Assembly: GCA_030635485.1 (NCBI GenBank)
Contig: DAOVYS010000172.1
Location: 1 to 6,076 of the forward strand
Reading direction: 5' to 3'
Source: Pseudomonadota bacterium
GTDB taxonomy: Bacteria; Desulfobacterota; Desulfobulbia; Desulfobulbales; DAOVYS01
DNA: 6,076 nt
Shown here: positions 1 to 5,298 of the stretch, piece after piece
Layout: each line of letters begins with the position of its first letter
Position numbering within the stretch: the first letter of the stretch is position 1
The notes under the pieces: model-generated
Databases searched by the model: none
What the model was told of the DNA's origin: nothing
The model's input: the letters and a program-made list of their open reading frames with translations, nothing else
Translations under genes and position numbers: made by a program

Positions 1-131
1 ACAACCGCTTTTGCCTCGGCAATGCAGAGATTTTTATCACGGTCACGTTCTAACAGCCGATCCACAAGCAGCATGGACGGCCGGTGGGGAACAAAAAGAG
101 ACGCAGGGGCGGGAAGAGTTGGAGGGGACAT
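1..131 (-). CDS. FabZ/ApeP-like 3-hydroxyacyl-ACP dehydratase, N-terminal 43 codons only (runs off left edge)
   Basis: The frame opens with ATG at 131 and runs without a stop to base 1. It encodes a short Pro/Ala-rich leader, then LFVPHRPSMLLVDRLLE at about residues 12-28. The PHRPxMLLVD block is the N-terminal signature of hot-dog-fold hydroxyacyl-ACP dehydratases (FabZ/FabA-like, including the ApeP type of aryl polyene clusters), which dehydrate beta-hydroxyacyl-ACP in the cytoplasm. The catalytic region lies outside the window, so activity cannot be judged. The start is uncertain: no Shine-Dalgarno precedes ATG 131, a TTG at 143 is in frame, and the next in-frame Met is residue 20, inside the conserved block. 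The frame is closed upstream by a TGA near 198-200. It is the last visible gene of the block and fits the upstream ketoreductase and synthase-like genes. The family call is fairly sure; the aryl polyene subtype is inference. Confidence 0.75.
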   Translation of the reverse strand, partial: MSPPTLPAPASLFVPHRPSMLLVDRLLERDRDKNLCIAEAKAV

Positions 132-168
132 GGGATTAAACAATTCAAATTCGGCAAAGCCGGAAGTT

Positions 169-186
169 GGAAGGTATGGAAGGTAT
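169..186. repeat. Two tandem copies of a 9-mer, with a small hairpin beside it
   Basis: GGAAGGTAT occurs twice head to tail (169-177, 178-186), with a degenerate partial copy (GGAAGTT) just before at 162-168. A small hairpin with four base pairs and a 3-nt loop (CGGC/GCCG) lies at 152-162. This is low-complexity sequence in the leader between the kinase remnant and the dehydratase. No function is evident. Confidence 0.5.
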
Positions 187-189
187 AAA

Positions 190-201
190 GTAAGCGTTCA
201 C
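190..201 (+). repeat. Solitary copy of the intergenic 12-mer (GTAAGCGTTCAC)
   Basis: This matches the near-palindromic 12-mer found at 1925, 1969, 2729, 2771, 2868 (inverted) and 4113. It sits directly after the TAA that ends the receiver-like remnant and before the dehydratase start. With the copies at 1925-1980 it brackets the kinase gene in the same orientation. Unlike the other sites it has no obvious partner motif nearby, so it may be a decayed or half element. Confidence 0.6.
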
Positions 202-206
202 TATTT

Positions 207-284
207 TTAATCTCCTTGCTCAGCCAAACACTTGCGCAATGCCTCGCTCAATTGCTCTATATTATAAGAGGGTTTTCTTTTGCT
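207..284 (-). pseudogene. Remnant of a response-regulator receiver domain C-terminus (out of frame with the kinase)
   Basis: In the frame one step from the kinase C-terminus, 25 codons followed by TAA (207-209) read ...KRKPSYNIEQLSEALRKCLAEQGD. This resembles the end of a receiver domain: the conserved Lys-Pro after beta-5 (codons at 270-275) followed by an amphipathic alpha-5 helix of the type IEELSEALRKVL. There is no start codon, and the frame is blocked by TAA upstream, so it is not a gene. The kinase itself ends in a charged linker after its ATPase domain, where hybrid kinases normally continue into a receiver. I infer that the gene once encoded a hybrid kinase and lost most of the receiver by internal deletion with a frame change. 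Chance resemblance over about 20 residues remains possible. Confidence 0.5.
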
Positions 285-1837
285 TTATTTTTTGTCGAGG
301 GAATTTGCTCGGAGGCGAGCAGATAAATATGAAAAATTGAGCCTGTTCCGTATTTGGATTCCACGGTTATTAATCCATCATGATTTTTGATAATCGAATA
401 GGCGCCGGCAAGGCCCAGACCGCTTCCTGCCTGTTTGGTGGAAAAATAAGGATCAAAGACCTTTGAGATGTCTTTTTTCAGGATTCCCACCCCCTTATCT
501 TTAATCGTTACCTTCACGTATCTGCCATTCTGCAACGGCAACGGATCCTGGGCGGTTACAGTCATGTTGTCAACGCATATGGTAATCGTGCCTCCGTCAG
601 GCATAGCCTGGTCCGCATTTTTAACCACATTCTGGATGACCTGGCCGATCTGGCCCTCATCGATTATGACCGGCCAAAGGTTGTCTGTCATGAACAGATC
701 ACAATTTACATTTGAGCCGCTCAATGCAAAAGATGCTGAATCTTTTATCAGCCCCGTGATAAACGCCGGTCTCTTGACCGGCGCTCCTCCCTTGGAAAAG
801 ACAAGTAACTGCCGGGTCAGATCTCTGGCCCGGATAGATGCCTTTTCCGCATTTGTCAATCTTGCAAAAATTTGATCGTCGGATTTGACAAACCTCTTTG
901 CCATGCAAATATTGCCCAATATTGCGGTCAGCAGGTTATTAAAATCATGGGCAATGCCGCCGGCCAGGATGCCGGTGGACTCCAGCTTCTGAACTTTGAG
1001 TAACTCTTGCTCCAGATTTTTGCGTTCCGAAATATCCCGAACCACACCCTGAACAACTTTCCGGCCGCCTACATCTAACAGACTTGCTGAAACCTCGGCA
1101 GGGAACTGTTCATTGTTCTTTTTCTTGAAAAGAATTTCAAAATTAACAAATCCCACGCTTAAAATTTCCTGAAAAGCCTGCTTTGTTTTTTTAAACATTT
1201 CCGGCGGATGAAGATCCATTATCTTGCACGACAATATTTCCTCTCTGCTAAAACCGCTTTGTTCAAGCGCTTTCTGGTTTACATCGATAATATTGCCATC
1301 CAGATCATGGACAAATATACCGTCACTGGAATACTGAAACAGATTTCTATATCTCGCTTCACTTTCCGAAAGAGCCTCTTTCGCCTGGTTGATATCGGTA
1401 ATATCCGTACAAACGCCGGCGATCGCGTAGATCTTGCCGTCAGCATCATTCAGAGGAAATTTCGATGTGACAAAGGTATGTTCGCCATCTGCCAGGGGAA
1501 TAGTCTCTTCAAACTCCACCAGAGCATTTTGTTTTTTGACCTCTTCATCCTGGGAACGAAAAAGCGCGGCTACAGGCTCAGGGAAAATATCAGAATCAAC
1601 CTTGCCACAAATCTCTTCTCTGGTAATATGCGCCAGTCTTTCATACTCCCGGTTAATGAGTATATATCTGTAAGCGGAATCTTTAAGATAGATCGGCAAA
1701 TTTGTGTTGTCGAGGATTGCATTCAGGTACTCCCCTCTTACACGTAGATCTTCATTTATATCCTTAAATTTTACCGCTTCATGCTCAAGTTCTTTGACCC
1801 TTTGCGCCAACTCATCATATGTTGGTTTTTCCGTCAT
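257..1837 (-). CDS. PAS-PAS sensor histidine kinase, soluble, no receiver domain
   Basis: A 526-residue cytoplasmic sensor kinase with no membrane segment. In order: a short coiled coil at about 8-35; PAS domain 1 at about 36-150; PAS domain 2 at about 160-272, ending in the DISERK motif; HisKA dimerisation/phosphoacceptor helix with H-box GGIAHDFNN (His297); and HATPase_c with N-box (NVVKNADQAMP, Asn407), G1 (DKGVGI, 447-452), F-box (FDPYFSTK) and G2 (GSGLGLA, 471-477). All catalytic motifs look intact. The frame is open up to an ATG at 1996, but the extra 53 residues overlap fabG and translate an intergenic repeat. ATG 1837 has a strong GAGGTG site and gives the N-terminus typical of desulfobacterial PAS kinases. 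The protein stops in a charged linker after the ATPase domain, followed by a probable receiver remnant in another frame. No response regulator is visible. By eye it is more AT-rich than fabG, which hints at a separate origin. The signal sensed is unknown. Confidence 0.93.
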   Translation of the reverse strand: MTEKPTYDELAQRVKELEHEAVKFKDINEDLRVRGEYLNAILDNTNLPIYLKDSAYRYILINREYERLAHITREEICGKVDSDIFPEPVAALFRSQDEEVKKQNALVEFEETIPLADGEHTFVTSKFPLNDADGKIYAIAGVCTDITDINQAKEALSESEARYRNLFQYSSDGIFVHDLDGNIIDVNQKALEQSGFSREEILSCKIMDLHPPEMFKKTKQAFQEILSVGFVNFEILFKKKNNEQFPAEVSASLLDVGGRKVVQGVVRDISERKNLEQELLKVQKLESTGILAGGIAHDFNNLLTAILGNICMAKRFVKSDDQIFARLTNAEKASIRARDLTRQLLVFSKGGAPVKRPAFITGLIKDSASFALSGSNVNCDLFMTDNLWPVIIDEGQIGQVIQNVVKNADQAMPDGGTITICVDNMTVTAQDPLPLQNGRYVKVTIKDKGVGILKKDISKVFDPYFSTKQAGSGLGLAGAYSIIKNHDGLITVESKYGTGSIFHIYLLASEQIPSTKNKAKENPLII

Positions 1838-1843
1838 TAAATG

Positions 1844-1849
1844 CACCTC
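1844..1849 (-). promoter_or_regulatory. Ribosome binding site fixing the kinase start
   Basis: On the minus strand, GAGGTG lies 6 nt before ATG 1837. This selects the internal start over the ATG at 1996, which lies inside the fabG coding region. Confidence 0.75.
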
Positions 1850-1924
1850 AACTTCTTCAGATAAAAGCCGATCTTTGTTTTCCTTCCAAAAAATAAGCAA
1901 ATCAGATTTTTTTACAAAAATATC

Positions 1925-1980
1925 GTACCCGTTCACCAGAAGCACGAACTTACGGGAACCCCCGGCATGTAAGCGTTTAC
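1925..1980 (+). repeat. 56-bp intergenic repeat, copy 1 (between fabG and the kinase)
   Basis: It begins with GTACCCGTTCAC and ends with GTAAGCGTTTAC. It aligns with 2729-2782 at about 49 of 54 positions plus a 2-nt length difference in the C-run (hand alignment). The two copies are in direct orientation and flank fabG. The right end overlaps the last four coding bases of fabG: the TAA stop (1977-1979) is part of the terminal 12-mer. Inside, CTTAC ... GTAAG can form a small hairpin around a C-rich loop. It contains no open reading frame of its own and looks like a REP/MITE-type non-autonomous element. Confidence 0.8.
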
Positions 1981-2705
1981 ATATATAACCCGCCATTAAC
2001 GCTGATCACCTGACCGGTGATGTAACCGGCTTCCGGCCCCAGCAGGAAATTGACTACTCCGGCGACCTCTTCGGCCCGGCCTACCCTGCCGAGTGGAATA
2101 CCGGCCACCATATCATCAAGGGGCAGGTCCTTGATCATCTCCGTTTCGATCAGGCCGGGGGAGACTACATTGACCAGAATGTTTCGCCGCGCCACCTCCC
2201 GGGCCAGGGATTTGGCGGCCCCGATCATGCCGGCCTTGGCAGCCGCATAATTGAACTGGCCGGACTGACCCGTTTCTCCTGAAAGGGAACTGATGGCGAT
2301 AATCCTGCCTTGTCGCATGGGCAACATTGCCTTGACCATAATTCTGCTGAGCAGAAAAAAGCCGGTCAAATGCACATCGAGCACCAGATCCCAATCTTTC
2401 CTGTTCATCAAGGCCACAAGACCGTCTCTTGTTATGCCGGCATTATGGATAAAGCCAAAAGGAGTGACTTCCGCCAGGAGTGGCTCCAGGGCAGCCATCA
2501 TGCCCTCTTCATCCGACACGTCAAAGGGCAGCAGGGTGCAAATCCGGCCGATTTTTTCCACATCGTTGCAAACCTTAGCCGCGGCTTCGTGATTTGAACG
2601 GTAGTTGAGCCAGATATCAAAGCCGCTCGCAGCTGCGCGTCGGGCAATGGCCGCCCCGATTCCACGGCTGCCGCCGGTTATGAATACGATTGGATTTTGC
2701 TTCAT
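1977..2705 (-). CDS. fabG: FabG-type 3-oxoacyl-ACP reductase (SDR), ApeQ-like
   Basis: A 242-residue classical short-chain dehydrogenase, close to the usual FabG length (about 244). It should reduce beta-ketoacyl-ACP to beta-hydroxyacyl-ACP with NADPH in the cytoplasm. Visible: the Rossmann motif TGGSRGIG (10-17); Arg36 after beta-2, fitting NADPH; NAG at 88-90; Ser140, Tyr153 and Lys157 in FabG spacing (S-x12-Y-x3-K); the PG motif at 183-184; and a family-typical C-terminus, NGGLYM. The tetrad position that is normally Asn (NLxG) is His112 here (VHLTG). ATG 2714 is also in frame, but a GGAA lies only 2 nt from it. That GGAA is spaced 9 nt from ATG 2705, so 2705 is preferred; the site is weak either way. 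The stop codon is supplied by the downstream repeat. With the synthase-like gene and the dehydratase it makes a type II elongation set, so a pathway-specific reductase is more likely than the housekeeping FabG. Confidence 0.93.
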   Translation of the reverse strand: MKQNPIVFITGGSRGIGAAIARRAAASGFDIWLNYRSNHEAAAKVCNDVEKIGRICTLLPFDVSDEEGMMAALEPLLAEVTPFGFIHNAGITRDGLVALMNRKDWDLVLDVHLTGFFLLSRIMVKAMLPMRQGRIIAISSLSGETGQSGQFNYAAAKAGMIGAAKSLAREVARRNILVNVVSPGLIETEMIKDLPLDDMVAGIPLGRVGRAEEVAGVVNFLLGPEAGYITGQVISVNGGLYM

Positions 2706-2728
2706 TTTTTTCATTTCCAGGCAGATTC

Positions 2729-2782
2729 GTAACCGTTCACCAGGGGTACGAACTTACGGCCCCCCGGCATGTAAGCGTTTAC
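2729..2782 (+). repeat. 54-bp intergenic repeat, copy 2 (upstream of fabG)
   Basis: It begins with GTAACCGTTCAC and ends with GTAAGCGTTTAC, and is nearly identical to 1925-1980 in the same orientation. It starts 14 bp before the outer fabG ATG. Its terminal 12-mer (2771-2782) is shared with the left arm of the long inverted repeat 2771-2879, so this gap holds a compound of two element types. Confidence 0.8.
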
Positions 2783-2879
2783 CAGTGCCCCATATGTACG
2801 TGATCAGGGCGAGTGACTATAGCCCACCCTATGTCACTTGCCCTGATCACGTGCAGATGGGGTGCTGGTAAACGCTTAC
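2771..2879. repeat. 109-bp inverted repeat with 47-nt arms (hairpin element)
   Basis: The left arm 2771-2817 and right arm 2833-2879 match as reverse complements at 42 of 47 positions, with perfect terminal 12-mers (GTAAGCGTTTAC / GTAAACGCTTAC). Of the five mismatches, four (2786, 2787, 2797, 2811) become G-U pairs in plus-strand RNA and one (2794) is A-G. The centre can add a further 4 bp (ATAG/CTAT) around a CCCACC loop, with T2818 bulged. It lies 7 bp beyond the stop of the CsgG-like gene and fills most of the gap to fabG. There is no T-run after the stem, so it is not a standard Rho-independent terminator. It could be a folded mobile element, a transcript stabiliser or a Rho-influencing barrier. 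Confidence 0.85.
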
Positions 2880-2886
2880 GCAGACT

Positions 2887-4092
2887 CTAATAATTATTCA
2901 AGGCCTTTGCAGCGTAACCGCGCAGTTTTCTGGAAGGAGCATCTTTAGCAACCTTTTTAAGGGTTGCCTGATATTTAGGCTTGGCAGTGGCCCCCAAGGC
3001 CTTGCACAGCCAGGACATTGCATCCACATGATTCCGGTTGCCGGACTTGATTCTATAACCTTTCAATAATTCCTCTTCAATGGCATCAAGAACAACCTGA
3101 TCCTCGGTTCCGCTACGAATCACTGTCTTGGCAACATAGATTTTGTTTTTCAGATTATTTGACCGCAGCTTATTCAACACGTCATTTTTCACCTTCTGCC
3201 TTACAGGCGGTTTCGATACATATGGTCTCGATGTTGCCACAGGTGATATTTTTTTACGCGGCGGTCTAATGACCACCTCTTTTGATTCGGGCTTGAGCGG
3301 GCCGGCCACGCTCTTTACCATCTGCCCATACGCGATTGCATCCGATTTTTCCTCCTTGATAATTATACCCTCGGCGATCTTATTCTGAACATGTGTAATT
3401 TTGAACCGCCCTATCTGGATACGTGTTACATCAAGCACTTCACCGGTTTTCGGATGCTTGATGACATCGCCTTCCTTAAAAACGATGAACTCCATATCCG
3501 TCTTAACGCCGGCTATCCTGCCAAGATCAATAGTCACTGTCTTGCCGCTGCGCTTGACTACGTAGCATTCCAATGGAAAATTCTTGATAATTTTTTCCGA
3601 CATCAAAACGATAAGTTGCTGCAAATTCGTGGAAGAGATGCTTTTAACATTCTCCGCGGCAATAATGGACCCTGTCTTTACATCAATGATCCGTGCGTTG
3701 ACCTCCAGGACATCCTGCAGCTTCAGCACCGATCCGGAAATAATGACCTTGACACCCAGGATTTTGCCGAGCTGGGTGGCGCTTGATTCATCGATAACAC
3801 CGGTCATGCCCAGTTTCTGCTCATTTATTATTTTTTTAAGCATGGCCCGTTCCACGACATCAAAACGGCCCGCCTTGACCAATGCGGTGATAAACCACTC
3901 GGCCACTATTGCTCCCATGTCCTCGGTCTCATACCCCTGACCCTGGAGCTGAAAATCGAGGACAGCAATTCTGATCTTCTCAAAATCCGCTTGGGCCGTT
4001 AAAGGCATCAGCCAGATAACCAGCGCCGCTGCTACCCATTTCAGGAATCTTCCTCTTTTTTCTCTCAACCTGCAAAACCATCCGCCTTCCAT
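2887..4092 (-). CDS. Secreted CsgG-like envelope protein with FlgT-C-like and HEAT-like C-terminal regions
   Basis: A 401-residue exported protein. The basic N-terminus (REKRGRFLK) and hydrophobic stretch at about 19-31 end at LTAQA|D (35/36), a good signal peptidase I site with no lipobox. Residues about 38-150 look like a CsgG/TolB-N-type domain (IAVLDFQLQG, then GRFDVVERAMLKKIINEQ, LGVKVIISGSV, ARIIDVKTGSIIAAE). Residues about 172-248 resemble the beta-rich FlgT C-terminal domain (GKTVTIDLGRIAGVKTDMEFIVF). A basic, proline-containing linker at about 268-300 follows. Residues about 303-401 are helical and look HEAT-like. Place of action: periplasm or outer membrane. The frame runs up to an ATG at 4188, but those 32 extra residues translate repeat 4113-4169 and lack signal-peptide character. 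ATG 4092 has AGAGGT 6 nt upstream. It is probably a partner of the preceding FlgT-like protein. The exact role is unknown; a CsgG-like pore is not implied. Confidence 0.82.
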   Translation of the reverse strand: MEGGWFCRLREKRGRFLKWVAAALVIWLMPLTAQADFEKIRIAVLDFQLQGQGYETEDMGAIVAEWFITALVKAGRFDVVERAMLKKIINEQKLGMTGVIDESSATQLGKILGVKVIISGSVLKLQDVLEVNARIIDVKTGSIIAAENVKSISSTNLQQLIVLMSEKIIKNFPLECYVVKRSGKTVTIDLGRIAGVKTDMEFIVFKEGDVIKHPKTGEVLDVTRIQIGRFKITHVQNKIAEGIIIKEEKSDAIAYGQMVKSVAGPLKPESKEVVIRPPRKKISPVATSRPYVSKPPVRQKVKNDVLNKLRSNNLKNKIYVAKTVIRSGTEDQVVLDAIEEELLKGYRIKSGNRNHVDAMSWLCKALGATAKPKYQATLKKVAKDAPSRKLRGYAAKALNNY

Positions 4093-4098
4093 TTTCAC

Positions 4099-4104
4099 AC
4101 CTCT
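4099..4104 (-). promoter_or_regulatory. Ribosome binding site fixing the CsgG-like gene start
   Basis: On the minus strand, AGAGGT lies 6 nt before ATG 4092. It supports this start over ATG 4188, which lies within the upstream FlgT-like gene. Confidence 0.75.
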
Positions 4105-4112
4105 TATTACTC

Positions 4113-4169
4113 GTAACCGTTCACCTGTGGCATGAGCGACGCAGGGCACCCACAAGGGATTGCCCCTAC
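4113..4169 (+). repeat. 57-bp composite repeat between the FlgT-like and CsgG-like genes
   Basis: The left end is GTAACCGTTCACC, identical to the start of 2729-2782. The rest differs: the right part is an imperfect hairpin, GGGCA (4144-4148) with TGCCC (4161-4165) plus CCC/GGG around an ACAA loop. In minus orientation it begins GTAGGGGCAATCCC, a form I associate with short dispersed palindromes in bacterial genomes. Its length is close to the two 54-56 bp units. The TAG stop of the FlgT-like gene (4166-4168) lies inside the outer end. Confidence 0.65.
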
Positions 4170-5281
4170 TCAAGTACGACAACCACATTATTGCCCGAAC
4201 ATTCCACTACCATCATTTTTTCCCCACCGGCCATCTGCCCATCCACTGCCTCGCAAAAAGCATCGGAATTGCCGCGGAAAGTAACTCCGAGACTCAGCCT
4301 GCCGCCCCCGAAGCTGCGTTTCTGAACCGATACGACATCCAGACCGCTTATTGTTTGACGCACTGCTTTCTGGATCTGAAAATTTTTAACATTCTTCACC
4401 AATAGATTCAAGGAAATGCCGTTATTGACCATATCCTGAAATGATGAAACGATCTTTTCAAAGAGCTTCCGGTCCATGAGTTTGCGGGCAGCTTTTTCAA
4501 CAGCCAGGTCTCTGGCCACATCGGCAGAAATGTGCGGGGCGGCGCTATTGGCCGATTTGGAGGCGACAACCCGGCCGGTGGAGCAACTGATCACCTTGGC
4601 CGTAATCATGGCCTGGCCTGAGTGCAAGCCGGTATCAGCAAGCAATTGATTACCGACGATAGAGGTCTTTACCGTGCCGACCAAAACATACTCAGCCCCG
4701 TTTTCCGCACCTATTCTTGCGGCCGCTCCAGGATCACCGGCCGTGGCCTTGTTGACCAGCTCTTCTTCCTTGTCCATAAGCACGGCCACAGTGGTTGCAT
4801 CCACCAGATCAAAATCTTTTGAAGTCAAATAATCAGTTATCGTGGTTTCCGCCTGCCTCCCGCCCTCCTCTCGGATCATCACCATCATCCGCGGCCGGTC
4901 CATGGATTCCAAAAGAATCTTCAAGGCCATAAGATCCGCCATGATGCTGTCCATGGAGACCGTGGCGGAAATCTTGATATAGTATATATTGTCCGGCTGT
5001 TGTTCTTCGGCCAGCACCGTGTATCTTTTGACCGCGCCCATAGTTTTGGTTAAAACGACATCTTTAATGAGCGTAAAATTTTCCACCTCTGTCTCGGAAA
5101 CCACCACCGTGCCGATACCCTTGCCGACAGCATCCCGTTTGGCATGGAGCAGGGCGTCCTGTTGCGAGGAACCGTACCCTTCCGCTTCAACGGTAATATT
5201 CCCCTCAGCGGCCCAGCCTGTGTTCCAACTGCAGCCAACCACCAAAAACAACGCTAAAATACACCTGTTGATCAGTTTCAT
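4166..5281 (-). CDS. Exported FlgT/TolB-N-like envelope protein, possible lipoprotein
   Basis: A 371-residue exported protein. The N-terminus MKLINRCILALFLVVGC carries a lipobox (VVGC, Cys17), while GWA|A near residue 24 could be a signal peptidase I site. Residues about 27-110 match the FlgT N-terminal type: ITVEAEGYG, then DALLHAKRDAVGKGIGT, then a YTVL...YYIKISATVSM strand pair. Residues about 129-280 form a TolB-N/CsgG-like domain (RMMVMIREE, YLTSKDFDLVDA, GAEYVLVGTVKTS, AKVISCSTGRVVASKSA). A small alpha/beta domain follows at about 292-371. FlgT forms part of a ring around the Vibrio flagellar motor, but no flagellar gene is visible here, so a general envelope-assembly role is more cautious. 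ATG 5335 is also in frame but overlaps the upstream gene and lacks a signal peptide. ATG 5281, 16 nt after that gene's stop, was chosen. It is likely translationally coupled to that gene and paired with the following CsgG-like protein. Confidence 0.82.
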   Translation of the reverse strand: MKLINRCILALFLVVGCSWNTGWAAEGNITVEAEGYGSSQQDALLHAKRDAVGKGIGTVVVSETEVENFTLIKDVVLTKTMGAVKRYTVLAEEQQPDNIYYIKISATVSMDSIMADLMALKILLESMDRPRMMVMIREEGGRQAETTITDYLTSKDFDLVDATTVAVLMDKEEELVNKATAGDPGAAARIGAENGAEYVLVGTVKTSIVGNQLLADTGLHSGQAMITAKVISCSTGRVVASKSANSAAPHISADVARDLAVEKAARKLMDRKLFEKIVSSFQDMVNNGISLNLLVKNVKNFQIQKAVRQTISGLDVVSVQKRSFGGGRLSLGVTFRGNSDAFCEAVDGQMAGGEKMMVVECSGNNVVVVLE

Positions 5282-5292
5282 CCTGAAAAATT

Positions 5293-5298
5293 CCTCCC
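5293..5298 (-). promoter_or_regulatory. Shine-Dalgarno overlapping the upstream stop codon
   Basis: On the minus strand, GGGAGG begins with the last base of the TAG that ends the synthase-like gene and lies 11 nt before ATG 5281. The spacing is longer than usual. The arrangement suggests translational coupling between the two genes. Confidence 0.6.

Noticed and set aside
22..210. Plus-strand frame of 62 codons at the left edge
   Set aside because: It lies antisense to the dehydratase start and crosses the 12-mer repeat. Its Arg/Ser-rich product has no family character.
1208..1747. Plus-strand frame of 179 codons inside the kinase
   Set aside because: It is antisense to the intact PAS domains; the minus-strand frame has full family motifs.
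1890..1917. Possible minus-strand promoter before the kinase (TTGTAA, 16 nt, TATTTT)
   Set aside because: Only 4 of 6 matches in each box, within an AT-rich stretch; too weak to annotate, although an internal promoter for the kinase is plausible.
2605..2871. Plus-strand frame of 88 codons spanning the fabG start and the repeats
   Set aside because: It is antisense to fabG and then translates repeat DNA; no domain signature or ribosome binding site is evident.
2771..2879. Long inverted repeat as a Rho-independent terminator
   Set aside because: The stem has no run of T on either side, and the element carries the shared 12-mer ends of a dispersed repeat.
1925..2879. CRISPR array from the recurring short motifs
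   Set aside because: Spacing between 12-mers is irregular, one copy is inverted, a gene lies between them, and there are no spacer-like units or cas genes.
4166..5281. Flagellar operon reading based on FlgT similarity
   Set aside because: No flagellar structural or export gene is visible and the neighbours are lipid/polyketide-type, so the FlgT name is used only for fold similarity.
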